Source: Blastococcus sp. TF02A-26 | Lineage (GTDB): Bacteria; Actinomycetota; Actinomycetes; Mycobacteriales; Geodermatophilaceae | Length of the DNA: 64,000 nt | Assembly: GCF_003319125.1 (NCBI RefSeq) | Contig: NZ_QOHG01000007.1 | Location: 62,001-126,000, forward strand | Direction: 5' to 3' | Shown: in pieces, positions 49,609 through 58,002 of the stretch | Layout of the letters: the number at the start of each line of letters is the position of its first letter | Position numbering within the stretch: position 1 is the first letter of the stretch | Made by a program: the position numbers and the translations under genes | The notes under the pieces: generated by a model | What the model was told of the DNA's origin: nothing | The model's database searches: none | Seen by the model: the letters and a program-made list of their open reading frames with translations, nothing else

Positions 49609-50880
49609 TTAGTCCGCGACTGCGACAGCTGCCGCGGGCCGGCGCGGCCACTCCCCCACCCGCCGGGCCAGCCGGTGGGCCGGCCCCTCCACGGCGCGGT
49701 GGAACACCTCGGCGGTGACCAGGGCGAGCAGGAGCACGGGGACGGCGACCAGGCCCCACTGGGCCACCGACGGTCCGCCCAGGAGCAGCGCCGCGGCGAC
49801 CAGCAGCGGCTCGTGCACCAGGTACAGGCTGAACGACCGGCTCCCGAGCCACTGCACGGGACGCCGCTCCAGCCCCCGCCGCAGGGCAGGCCAGCCGAGG
49901 GCCAGGAGGATCAGTCCCACGACGCCCAGCAACCCGGCGGCACGGAGCGCGACGGCGGTGGGGGCCGGCGCGGTGCCGGCGTCCCCCAGTGCGGGGGCGA
50001 CCGTGAGCAGGAGGGCGGCGGCGAACAGCGCGGCCGGACGTGCCCGCCCCGCGGCGCCGACGCCGGCGGCCAGCGCGGTCACCTCGGGCAGCGCCGAGGC
50101 GAGGACGACGCCGATGCCGAAGACGGGCAGGTAGGTCAGCAGGCCCTGCACCAGTTCACCGGCCGGCAGGCCCTCCCCCACGCCCGGCAGCCGCGCCGCG
50201 GCCGAGCCGAGCGCCAGCCCGGTGACGACGGCGGGCCACCACCGGCCGATCCGGATCGCGCAGACCAGTGCCACCACCAGCGGCAGCAGGAGCGAGAACC
50301 AGACCTCCCAGCGCAGTGACCACAGCGGGCTGTCGAGGTTGGAGGTGCCGAACAGCAGCGTGCCGTCGAAGGCGAGCGCCCGCAGGGTCGGAGGGCGGTG
50401 GATCGCCATCCAGCCGCTCTCCGCCGTCACGTCGCGCGTCACGGCCAGCGCCAGGCCGAGGGCGAACACCACCGCGGCCCACACCGGCAGGTAGAGCCGG
50501 ACCAGGCGCCGCGCGTAGTACGACATCCAGTCGCGGCGGCCCCAGCCGCGCAGCACGGGCAGCGTCAGGACCAGGCCGCTGAGCACGAAGAAGAGGAGCA
50601 CCGCCTCCTCGCCGGCCCAGACCAGCCGCAGCGGGGTCCGGGCCAGCCACCACTGCGCCGACCAGGCCGTGGGCTGCTCCGCCCCCGTGCCGTCGACGTC
50701 GACGACGTCGGAGACGGCCGGGAGGACCAGCAGCAGGTGGTGCACCACGACGACGAGCGCCGCCACGCCCCGCAGCCCGTCGAGGGCCCGCAACCGCGCG
50801 ACGTCGCGGATCGGTCCGGCGGGGACGGGTCCGGCACCCGGCGCGCCCGGCACCCGGGCCCCCACGTCGGTCGCGGTCAT
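49609..50880 (-). CDS. Acyltransferase-3 family membrane protein
   Basis: A 423-aa protein with about ten membrane helices begins with the family motif RLRALDGLRGVAALVVVVHH, then VLLFFVLSGLVL, WMSYYARRLVRLYLPVW and SFSLYLVHEPLL. Such proteins O-acylate exported glycans using cytoplasmic acyl donors. It is the left end of the exopolysaccharide cluster and is probably responsible for acetyl or succinyl decoration. It lies 37 bases downstream of the cytidylyltransferase gene. Confidence 0.88.
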   Translation of the reverse strand: MTATDVGARVPGAPGAGPVPAGPIRDVARLRALDGLRGVAALVVVVHHLLLVLPAVSDVVDVDGTGAEQPTAWSAQWWLARTPLRLVWAGEEAVLLFFVLSGLVLTLPVLRGWGRRDWMSYYARRLVRLYLPVWAAVVFALGLALAVTRDVTAESGWMAIHRPPTLRALAFDGTLLFGTSNLDSPLWSLRWEVWFSLLLPLVVALVCAIRIGRWWPAVVTGLALGSAAARLPGVGEGLPAGELVQGLLTYLPVFGIGVVLASALPEVTALAAGVGAAGRARPAALFAAALLLTVAPALGDAGTAPAPTAVALRAAGLLGVVGLILLALGWPALRRGLERRPVQWLGSRSFSLYLVHEPLLVAAALLLGGPSVAQWGLVAVPVLLLALVTAEVFHRAVEGPAHRLARRVGEWPRRPAAAVAVAD

Positions 50881-50917
50881 CGGCCGGTGCCGGCCGTCCC
50901 GCGCCGGACGGGAGGTG

Positions 50918-51388
50918 TCACCGGCCGGCTCCGCGACGGACGGCGGCGGCGGGAGCCGGGGCGACCCCCTCGAGCAGGTCGAGCGCGCGCCGCAGCACCG
51001 TGCTGGAGGTGTGCATCGTGTACGGGAAGTAGCGGACCTCGACTCCGACCCGGGCGAAGTCGCGCTCCAACGTCGCGCCCTTGGCGGTGCCCCGCCAGTC
51101 GTCGCCCTTGAAGATCACGTCGAAGCGCACCTCGCGCCACGTGTCGAGCTTGTCGGGGACCACCTCGGCGTGGACGTCGTCGACGAAGCGGAGGCTGCGC
51201 ACGATCTCCATCCGCTCCGCGAGCGGCACGACCGGCAGCCGGCCCTTCGTCCGGAGGAGCATCTCGTCGGACACGACGCCGGCGATCAGGCGGTCGCAGT
51301 GCTCGGCCGCGTGCCGCAGGATGTTCAGGTGCCCGATGTGGAACAGGTCGTAGGCACCCGGTGCGTAGCCGATCAGCGTCATGTCCAT
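50918..51388 (-). CDS. TagD-like cytidylyltransferase
   Basis: The 156-aa product opens LIGYAPGAYDLFHIGHLNIL with the HIGH motif, has LLRTKGRLPVVPLAERMEI and FKGDDWRGT, and ends its core with YTMHTSSTVLR, the place of the ISTT-type motif. It transfers CMP from CTP to glycerol-3-phosphate or a similar polyol phosphate. The adjacent upstream CDP-alcohol phosphotransferase should use the product. A CACCCGAAGGG site lies about 70 bases upstream. Confidence 0.88.
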   Translation of the reverse strand: MDMTLIGYAPGAYDLFHIGHLNILRHAAEHCDRLIAGVVSDEMLLRTKGRLPVVPLAERMEIVRSLRFVDDVHAEVVPDKLDTWREVRFDVIFKGDDWRGTAKGATLERDFARVGVEVRYFPYTMHTSSTVLRRALDLLEGVAPAPAAAVRRGAGR

Positions 51389-51459
51389 CCCCCGTTGTCG
51401 CTGGAAGGCCCAGTCGACCAGGGGAGATGACGCTGCGTCACCATCTCCCGGGGTGGGTT

Positions 51460-51470
51460 CACCCGAAGGG
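51460..51470. promoter_or_regulatory. CACCCGAAGGG motif upstream of the cytidylyltransferase gene
   Basis: It lies in the 90-base gap between the CDP-alcohol phosphotransferase stop and the cytidylyltransferase start, as T-CACCCGAAGGG-AGG. It matches sites at 52423, 59672 and, on the other strand, 35901. Confidence 0.35.
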
Positions 51471-51478
51471 AGGTGCGC

Positions 51479-52285
51479 TCAGGCGCCTGCCGGGCGAGGG
51501 CCGAGGCGGCTCATCTCCCCGCGCCAGCGCGGGAGCGCCAGCAGCAGGTACCCGGCCGTCCCGGCCAGGAGGACGCCGTAGCCGGCGAGGAACCAGGTGG
51601 TGGAACCCAGCAGCGCGAAGACCAGGCACAGCACCCCGTAGTCGGTGGGCAGCACGACCAGGGAGCGGACGACGCTCGGCCGCTCCCCCGTCGGGGCGGC
51701 TCGCGTGACCGCCCCGTGCCCGGCCCGGAGCGCCTCGTTGAGCAGCGTGGCGAAGAAGTGCACGACGGCGACGAGGGAGAAGGCGAGCGGGACCAGCAGC
51801 CAGCGGTCGTCCAGGTCGCCGTCGCGGTACAGGCCCACCAGCACCGCGAGGTGCAGGGAGCCGATCTTGGCGGCGTCGACCATGTGGTCCAGCCACTCGC
51901 CCGCCGGGGAGCCGCCACCGCGGAGCCGGGCCAGCTGGCCGTCGGCGGAGTCGAGGGCGTACCCGAGCACCAGGGCCGCGGCGACGAGCAGGCCGGTCCA
52001 CACGGAGTGCGGCGCCAGTGCGATCGCGGCGATGCCGGAGAAGGTGGCGGTGGCGCTCAGGGCGGTGACCCCGTCGGGCGTCATCCCGCGGTGGAAGGCG
52101 AGCGCGGCCAGCACCCGGCCCAGCGGGCGGTTGACGAAGCGGCCGTAGGCGGGCGCACCCTTCGCCCCCTTCTGCGCCACGACCAGGCGGCGCACGGTGT
52201 CGGCGACGGTCTCCCCCGGCGCCGGACGCAGCGCCGGCGCGGCCGCGGGCACCGCCTGCTCGGCCACCACGTCGTCCTGCAGCAC
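51479..52285 (-). CDS. CDP-alcohol phosphatidyltransferase family protein
   Basis: A GTG at 52285 has GGAGG five bases upstream. The 268-aa membrane protein has the full signature D-S-A-D-G-Q-L-A-R followed by G...D...D (DSADGQLARLRGGGSPAGEW then LDHMVDA), with about six helices and a soluble head (~1-60). It moves a phosphoalcohol from a CDP donor to an acceptor alcohol. Next to a soluble cytidylyltransferase in a glycan cluster, it may build a phosphopolyol ornament or lipid carrier rather than a bulk phospholipid. Confidence 0.9.
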   Translation of the reverse strand: MLQDDVVAEQAVPAAAPALRPAPGETVADTVRRLVVAQKGAKGAPAYGRFVNRPLGRVLAALAFHRGMTPDGVTALSATATFSGIAAIALAPHSVWTGLLVAAALVLGYALDSADGQLARLRGGGSPAGEWLDHMVDAAKIGSLHLAVLVGLYRDGDLDDRWLLVPLAFSLVAVVHFFATLLNEALRAGHGAVTRAAPTGERPSVVRSLVVLPTDYGVLCLVFALLGSTTWFLAGYGVLLAGTAGYLLLALPRWRGEMSRLGPRPAGA

Positions 52286-52368
52286 GGGGTCCTCCGGTGT
52301 CCTCGGGTGTCGGGTCCCGGGAGTCTCCCCCGCTCGCGACCGCACCGGGGGTCTCGCGGAGGACGCCT

Positions 52369-52434
52369 CACCCCATCGGGGCGGTGCGGGGGCCGGGCGC
52401 CGCCCGGGGGCCCGCCCGGCCCCACCCGAAGGGG
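52369..52434. promoter_or_regulatory. Two CACCC-type palindromes in a divergent promoter region
   Basis: The 261-base gap 52286-52546 between the CDP-alcohol phosphotransferase and oxygenase genes contains CACCCCATCGGGG (52369-52381) and CACCCGAAGGGG (52423-52434). GC-rich inverted sequence also runs through 52395-52422. The two sites would suit one regulator controlling both divergent operons. Confidence 0.4.
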
Positions 52435-52546
52435 TCAGCGACCGTGGTGACCGGGTCCCCGGCGGGGCTACCGTCCGGGCTCCGCGAGGCCCGTCCTCGC
52501 GCGCCAGGAGGACCGTGGCGCACGTCGCCCAGCAGGGAGTAGCTCG

Positions 52547-53317
52547 ATGTTCAACGCATGGATCGACCGGGCCGAGGAGCTCGCCGAACGGTTCCGGACG
52601 GCCTCCCCCTTCCCCCTGCTGGTGATCGACGACTTCCTCGACACCGCGACCGCGCGGGCACTGCTGGCCGAGTTCCCGGCGCCGGACGCGATGCCGCGCT
52701 CGCGGGACTACGTCTTCGGCAACAAGCACGAGCTGTCCAGCGTCGCGGAGCAGGGCCCCACGAGTCGCGCCTTCTACGACGCGCTGATGGGCCCGGAGTT
52801 CCAGCGCTTCATCTCGACGCTGACCGGTACCGAGCTGTTCGTCGACCCGGCCTTCCACGGTGGCGGCTTCCACCAGAGCGGGGACGGCGGGTTCCTCGAC
52901 ACCCACGTCGACTTCAACATGCACCCGCTGCACCCGGACTGGAAGCGCACGCTCAACGTCCTGCTCTACCTCAACGAGGACTGGCGGCCCGAGTACGACG
53001 GCCGGCTCCTGGTGAAGAACGGCGCCGACGGCGAGACCCGCGCGATCGAGCCGCTGTTCAACCGCGGCCTGATCATGGTCACCGACGACCGGACCTACCA
53101 CGGGTTCGCGCGGATGAGCCTTCCGCCGGGGGTGACCCGCAAGTCCATCGCCACCTACGCCTACGAGCTGGTGCCCGAGGGCAGCGTCGTCGCGCGCACC
53201 ACCGGCTGGGCACCGGAGGCGGCCGGGGTGTTCAAGCGGACGTTCGCGCGGCACTACGACCGGGCGGTCCGGATCAAGACCCGCGTCCTGGGCAGCGCCA
53301 CCGCGAAGAACCGCTGA
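52547..53317 (+). CDS. 2OG-Fe(II) oxygenase superfamily protein
   Basis: The 256-aa protein has the double-stranded beta-helix iron site: FLDTHVDFNMHP (His-x-Asp), a distal His in DRTYHGFARM, and a following Arg in VTRKSIATYAY for 2-oxoglutarate. The middle stretch TLNVLLYLNEDWRPEYDGRL is typical of prolyl-hydroxylase-like members. It starts the rightward operon with a glycosyltransferase three bases downstream, so it may hydroxylate a glycan or lipid-linked precursor; the substrate is unknown. Confidence 0.88.
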   Translation: MFNAWIDRAEELAERFRTASPFPLLVIDDFLDTATARALLAEFPAPDAMPRSRDYVFGNKHELSSVAEQGPTSRAFYDALMGPEFQRFISTLTGTELFVDPAFHGGGFHQSGDGGFLDTHVDFNMHPLHPDWKRTLNVLLYLNEDWRPEYDGRLLVKNGADGETRAIEPLFNRGLIMVTDDRTYHGFARMSLPPGVTRKSIATYAYELVPEGSVVARTTGWAPEAAGVFKRTFARHYDRAVRIKTRVLGSATAKNR

Positions 53318-53319
53318 GC

Positions 53320-54480
53320 GTGGCCACCCGCGGCAGCGGGTGGGACGTCATCGCCGTCCACCCGCACACCGACCTGTACGGCAGCGACCGGATGTTCCTC
53401 GAGGGCGTGGCGGCGTTCGCGCCGGGCGTCCTCGCGGTCCTGCCGCAGCCGGGGCCGCTGGTGGACGCGCTCGCCGAGCGGGACGTCGCGCACCTCCTGC
53501 GGCCGTTCCCCGTGCTGCGCAAGGTGGAGCTGCGCTCCCCATGGCGGGTGCTGGTCTTCGGCGTGCGGTTCCTGCGGTCGCTGGGCGCGCAGACCCGCTG
53601 GCTGCGCCGGGAACGTCCCGCCGTCCTGTACGTCAGCACCGTCGCCGCGCCGCAGTGGCTGCTCGCCGGGCGGCTGGCCGGGGTCCGGGTCGTCTGCCAC
53701 GTGCACGAGAGCGAGCCGCAGTGGCCCCGGCTGGCCAGCACCGTGCTGCTGTCGCCCCTGTGGGCCGCGCAGGCGGTCGTCGCCAACAGCCGTGACTGCC
53801 TGGGCTGGATCCGCTCGGCGCTGGGCGACCGGATCGCCCGCCGGACCCGCGTGGTGCACAACGGCGTGCGCGAGCCGCAGCCGCCGGCCACCACCGCCCC
53901 CGCCGCGGCCGGGCCGCGCCGCCTCGTCGTGGTCGGCCGGCTGTCCGAGCGCAAGGGGCAGGACGTCGCCGTCGCCGCCACCGCGCTGGTCCGGGAGGCC
54001 GGGCACGACGTGACGCTCACCCTGGTCGGCGACAGCTACCCCGGCTACGAGCACGTCGAGGAGGGGCTGCGGGTCCAGGCGCGGGACCTGGGCGTCGCCG
54101 ACGCCACCGTGTTCACCGGGTTCTGCGATCCGGCTCCGCACGTCGCCGCCGCCGACGTCGTCCTCGTCCCCTCGCGTGTGGAGCCCTTCGGGCTGGTCGC
54201 GGTCGAGGGCATGCTGCACGGCCGCCCGGTGGTGGTCTCCGCGGTGGGCGGGCTCCCCGAGGTCGTCCGGGACGGCGAGACGGGCCTGCTCGTGCGCCCC
54301 GACGACCCGCGTGCGCTGGCCGACGCCGTCCTCCGGCTCCTGACCGACACCGAGCTGGCCACCGCGCTGGGCGCGGCCGGTCGCGCCGACGCCCGGGCCC
54401 GCTTCTCCCTGCCCGCCTACGCGGCGGCGCTCCGGGACGCGGTGCTCCCCGGCCGTTCCACCGCCGACGTCTCCGCCTGA
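53320..54480 (+). CDS. Glycosyltransferase family 4 protein
   Basis: A GTG at 53320 is two bases after the oxygenase stop. The 386-aa product has an N-terminal Rossmann domain with VHPHTDLYGSDRMFLEGV and CHVHESEPQWPRL, and a GT4 C-terminal domain: VVVGRLSERKGQDVAV, then VLVPSRVEPFGLVAVEGMLHG with the E-x7-E motif and GGLPEVV. It is a retaining transferase using a nucleotide-sugar donor in repeat-unit assembly. Confidence 0.92.
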   Translation: MATRGSGWDVIAVHPHTDLYGSDRMFLEGVAAFAPGVLAVLPQPGPLVDALAERDVAHLLRPFPVLRKVELRSPWRVLVFGVRFLRSLGAQTRWLRRERPAVLYVSTVAAPQWLLAGRLAGVRVVCHVHESEPQWPRLASTVLLSPLWAAQAVVANSRDCLGWIRSALGDRIARRTRVVHNGVREPQPPATTAPAAAGPRRLVVVGRLSERKGQDVAVAATALVREAGHDVTLTLVGDSYPGYEHVEEGLRVQARDLGVADATVFTGFCDPAPHVAAADVVLVPSRVEPFGLVAVEGMLHGRPVVVSAVGGLPEVVRDGETGLLVRPDDPRALADAVLRLLTDTELATALGAAGRADARARFSLPAYAAALRDAVLPGRSTADVSA

Positions 54481-54518
54481 GCCCGTCGAGCGTCGCGGCG
54501 TCCCCGCCCGCCCCCGGC

Positions 54519-55112
54519 TCAGCCGACCGCGCGGACCAGCCGGTCGACGGTGTCGGCGATGAGGGCGTACGAGGCCCAGTAGTCCGCTGCCGAGCGCCGG
54601 TACGGGTCGGGCACCTCCTCGGCCGCCGCAGCAGCGGCACGGTGCGGCGCGGCCAGCGACGGGATCGCGGCCAGGCGGCTGCCGGGATCCGTGCCCGCCT
54701 CGGCGGGCCATCCGGTGGCGGCCAGGGACTCGGCGATCCGCGCTGCCTCGGTCAGCAGGAAGGTGCGCCGGACGGCCGCGGGCGCCTCCCGGACGACCGC
54801 GGAACGGTGCTCCCTGGTCATGGTCAGCACGAGCGCGGCACCGCGCGCGAGGTCCGGCCGCAGCTGCCGGGCGGCCGTGCGGCCGACCGGCAGGCCGGCG
54901 GTCTCGAGCAGCGCCGCCATCGGCGGGTCCACCGGCTCCCCGTCCAGCGCGCGGGTGCCGGCGCTGGTCACGACGACGCCCGCCTCGGCCAGCCGGGACG
55001 CCAGCAGCGCCGCGGCCACCGGGGACCGGCAGACGTTCGCGGTGCAGACGACGAGGAGCCCGACCCCCGCGGCGGCGGCCTCGCCGCGCGCGCTCCGGGT
55101 CGGTCCGGTCAC
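54519..55112 (-). CDS. Low-molecular-weight protein tyrosine phosphatase (Wzb-like)
   Basis: The GTG at 55112 overlaps the kinase stop by four bases. The 197-aa protein has the P-loop LLVVCTANVCRSP (C-x5-R), the conserved SAGT and the late Asp loop VPDPYRR. It dephosphorylates the neighbouring Wzc-like tyrosine kinase, cycling polymer export and chain length. Translational coupling supports matched dosage. Confidence 0.93.
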   Translation of the reverse strand: MTGPTRSARGEAAAAGVGLLVVCTANVCRSPVAAALLASRLAEAGVVVTSAGTRALDGEPVDPPMAALLETAGLPVGRTAARQLRPDLARGAALVLTMTREHRSAVVREAPAAVRRTFLLTEAARIAESLAATGWPAEAGTDPGSRLAAIPSLAAPHRAAAAAAEEVPDPYRRSAADYWASYALIADTVDRLVRAVG

Positions 55113-56608
55113 CGACCCGCGGTGGTCGTCGGCCGCGGCACGGCGACCGGCTCCTGCTCGGGCTCGGCGGTCGCGGCCTGCCCGGACCGGCCGGCGAGCA
55201 GGGTCAGGGCGACCCGACCCCGGCGGCGCAGCCGGGACAGCAGGGGTTCGGCGTCCTCCGCCGGTTCCAGCGGCTCGTAGCCGTAGACCTCGGCGGCCCG
55301 CTGGCGGACGTGGGTCAGGACCACGCCCACGACGCGCGCCTCCACCCGGTCCAGGATGCCGAGCGCGCGAACCAGCGCCGGCCGGCGGGTACGGCTGGCG
55401 TCGCCGACCACGATCGTGCCCGACACGAGCCGCGCCACGATGGAGGAGTCGGTCACCGGGAGCAGGGGCGCGCCGTCGACGAGGACGACGTCGTGGGTCC
55501 GGCCCAGCCGCTCGAGCACCTCGGCCATGCCCGGCGACGAGAGCAGCTCGCTCGGGTTGGGCGGCAGCGGACCGGTGGCCAGCACGTGCAGGCCGGAGGC
55601 ACCCCACTCCTGGAGCACGTCGTCGAGCTCGGCCTGCCCGATGAGCACCGTGGTGAGGCCGGCCGCGCCCTCGAGGTCGAAGACCTGGGCGACCGAGGGC
55701 CGGCGCAGGTCGGCGTCGACGAGCGCGACCCGCAGCCCGGTCTCCGACAGCGAGACGGCCAGGTTGGCCGCGACGGTGGACTTGCCCTCCGCGGAGTTGG
55801 CAGAGGTGACGAGCAGCGTCAGCGACTGCCCGGGACGGGCGGTGAACTGCACGGCGGTGCGCAGCGACCGGATCGCCTCGGCGGCGGCGCTGCGCGGCGC
55901 GGAGACGACCACGAGGTCGCGGCGACCGTCCGCGCCGGGCGGGGTGTCCAGCGTCGCCAGCAGCGGCAGGTCGGTGATCCGCTCGAGGTCCTCGGCGGAG
56001 CGCACCCGGTTGTCCAGGCGTTCGCACAGCCAGGCGTACAGCAGGCCCAGGGCGACACCGCCGACCAGGCCGGCGAGGACGTTCAACGCGGTGTCGGGCG
56101 AGGACGGCGCCGTCGGCACCTGCGCGGGGCTCACGGTGGTCACCCGCGCGGTGGTCCGGCCCTCGGAGTCCTCCGGCGCGACGTCCTCGACGGCCACGAT
56201 CAGCTGATCGGAGACGGCGCGGGCGATGGCGGCCGCCTGCTCGGGATCGGTGTCGTCCACGGAGATCTCGAGCACCACCGTCTCGTTGCGCGCCGCGGCC
56301 GACACCCGGCCGGCCAGGTCCACCGCGTCGACGTCGAGGTCGAGCCGCTCGATCACCGGGTCCAGCACCGTGGGCGTCGTCGCCAGGGTGGCGTAGGAGG
56401 CGATCTGATCGCGGGTGAACGTGCCGCCCTGGGCCAGGTCGCTGGCGGTGTCCCCGTTCTGCAGCGAGAAGAACAGCGTTGCGGTCGACGTGTAGACCGG
56501 GGTCGCCAGCAAGCTCAGCACCAGCGCGGAGCCCACGCCGAGGACGACCGAGGCGGCCACGCCCCACGCACGTCGGCGCAGCAGCATCAGGTATCCGACG
56601 AAACCCAC
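55109..56608 (-). CDS. Wzc-like chain-length determinant and BY-kinase
   Basis: I prefer the GTG at 56608 behind GGGGGAGAG; it gives 499 residues beginning VGFVGYLMLLRRRAWG. A Wzz domain with two membrane helices (~13-35 and ~165-185) is followed by a bacterial tyrosine kinase: Walker A SANSAEGKSTVAANLA, A' VALVDADLRRP, Walker B VVLVDGAPLL. The C-terminal tail has few Tyr (VYGYEPL), so the autophosphorylation cluster is small. Controls polymerisation and export of the exopolysaccharide. Confidence 0.92.
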   Translation of the reverse strand: MGFVGYLMLLRRRAWGVAASVVLGVGSALVLSLLATPVYTSTATLFFSLQNGDTASDLAQGGTFTRDQIASYATLATTPTVLDPVIERLDLDVDAVDLAGRVSAAARNETVVLEISVDDTDPEQAAAIARAVSDQLIVAVEDVAPEDSEGRTTARVTTVSPAQVPTAPSSPDTALNVLAGLVGGVALGLLYAWLCERLDNRVRSAEDLERITDLPLLATLDTPPGADGRRDLVVVSAPRSAAAEAIRSLRTAVQFTARPGQSLTLLVTSANSAEGKSTVAANLAVSLSETGLRVALVDADLRRPSVAQVFDLEGAAGLTTVLIGQAELDDVLQEWGASGLHVLATGPLPPNPSELLSSPGMAEVLERLGRTHDVVLVDGAPLLPVTDSSIVARLVSGTIVVGDASRTRRPALVRALGILDRVEARVVGVVLTHVRQRAAEVYGYEPLEPAEDAEPLLSRLRRRGRVALTLLAGRSGQAATAEPEQEPVAVPRPTTTAGR

Positions 56609-56643
56609 GTCTGTCTCTCCCCCCGCAGCGGCGGCCTGCACGG

Positions 56644-58002
56644 TCACGCCTCGTCCGAACGGTAATGGCCCCGGCGACCGATCTCGCCCCTGCTCCCCAC
56701 AAGGAGTGACGGCTCGCGGCGCTCCTCCGGGACCGGTCCCGGAGCGTCCTCGCGCAGGTCGCCGTCCGGGCGTCCCGCGGTGGCGAGCACCTGGGTGGCC
56801 ACCGCCAGCCCGGCGACGAACCACAGCCAGGAGGCGTACTGGGTGATCAGGGCGACCGTGCCCAGCGCGGGCAGCTGCGCGACGACGGCGATGGTGGCCG
56901 CGGTCGCGCGGCGGCGCAGCACGGCCCCGACGGCGACGGCGAGCGCGGCCAGCACGAAGAGCAGCGGGATCCAGCCGTAGTTCAGCCCGGCCAGCAGCAG
57001 CGCGTTGTCGATGGAGCGGAACGTGCCGAACGAGGACTCGCCCGTCGCCGCGAGGAAGTAGGAGGGCGACAGTCCCAGCGGGCGCACCTGGCCGAGCAGG
57101 TCCAGCAGGTCGCTGCGGTAGTCCGCGCTGCCCGTCGCCTCGTCGCCGGCCGCCTCGAACACCGTGCTGACCAGCGGCGCGGCCGCGGCGGCGCCGGCGA
57201 CCAGGCCGCCAGCGACCAGCGCCCGCATCCGGCGCGACAGCCCTGTCCGCAGGAAGACCACGACGAGCAGCAGGCCGAGGGTCAGGGTGCCCAGCCCGAT
57301 CCGGCTGAAGGTCACCGCGGACGCAGCGCCCAGCAGCACCACCATCGCCATGCGCACGGGCACCCGCAGCGGGCTGACCAGCACCATCGGCACGGCGAGG
57401 GCCAGGCTCCCGCCGAGCGCGATGGAGTGGCCGAACGCCCCCTCCGCGCGGGCCACCCCGCCCCGCTCCTGGATCCAGGCCCAGGTGTCGGCGAGCGGTC
57501 CCTCCCCCGGCACCAGCAGGAAGGGGTTCCAGTCGGTGAGCCACTCGAGGAGGGTCAGGGCGGCGACCACGGTGAAGCACACCGCGACCGCCGTGTAGAC
57601 GTGCTCGGGACGCACCCGCCGGCCGACCACCCGCCCCAGGGCGTAGGCGCCGGCCCAGCGCAGGACCAGGACGTCCAGTTCCCGGGAGGTGCCCCACCCG
57701 GTCAGGACCGGCAGCAGCGCCGACACCACGAACCCCATGACCAGCAGGTCGACGACCGTGAGCCGCACCGGCAGCGACCCGCGCAGCGACAGCAGCGCGA
57801 CGAGCAGACCCAGGGTGGCCGCGACCTGCGGCTCCTGCGGCAGGCCCAGGTCCGATCCGGCCCACACGGGGACGAAGCAGAGGACGACCAGCCAGACGAC
57901 GAGGGCCAGCCGGGGGCTGCGCCGCAGCAGGAGGGTCCCGGCGGCGACCACGAGCGCAGCGCCGGCGAGCGGGACGAGGAGGTCGATCAGCGGGCCGGGC
58001 AC
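56644..58002 (-). CDS. O-antigen ligase/polymerase-like protein (Wzy)
   Basis: A GTG at 58002 has GGGAGG four bases upstream and overlaps the flippase gene by 16 bases. The 452-aa protein has about eleven membrane helices and a large extracytoplasmic loop (~290-340, GSADYRSDLLDLLGQVRP), with a late segment LLLAGLNYGWIPLL typical of the Wzy/WaaL superfamily. It polymerises exported repeat units. Assignment as polymerase rather than ligase rests on the Wzx/Wzc context. Confidence 0.87.
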   Translation of the reverse strand: MPGPLIDLLVPLAGAALVVAAGTLLLRRSPRLALVVWLVVLCFVPVWAGSDLGLPQEPQVAATLGLLVALLSLRGSLPVRLTVVDLLVMGFVVSALLPVLTGWGTSRELDVLVLRWAGAYALGRVVGRRVRPEHVYTAVAVCFTVVAALTLLEWLTDWNPFLLVPGEGPLADTWAWIQERGGVARAEGAFGHSIALGGSLALAVPMVLVSPLRVPVRMAMVVLLGAASAVTFSRIGLGTLTLGLLLVVVFLRTGLSRRMRALVAGGLVAGAAAAAPLVSTVFEAAGDEATGSADYRSDLLDLLGQVRPLGLSPSYFLAATGESSFGTFRSIDNALLLAGLNYGWIPLLFVLAALAVAVGAVLRRRATAATIAVVAQLPALGTVALITQYASWLWFVAGLAVATQVLATAGRPDGDLREDAPGPVPEERREPSLLVGSRGEIGRRGHYRSDEA

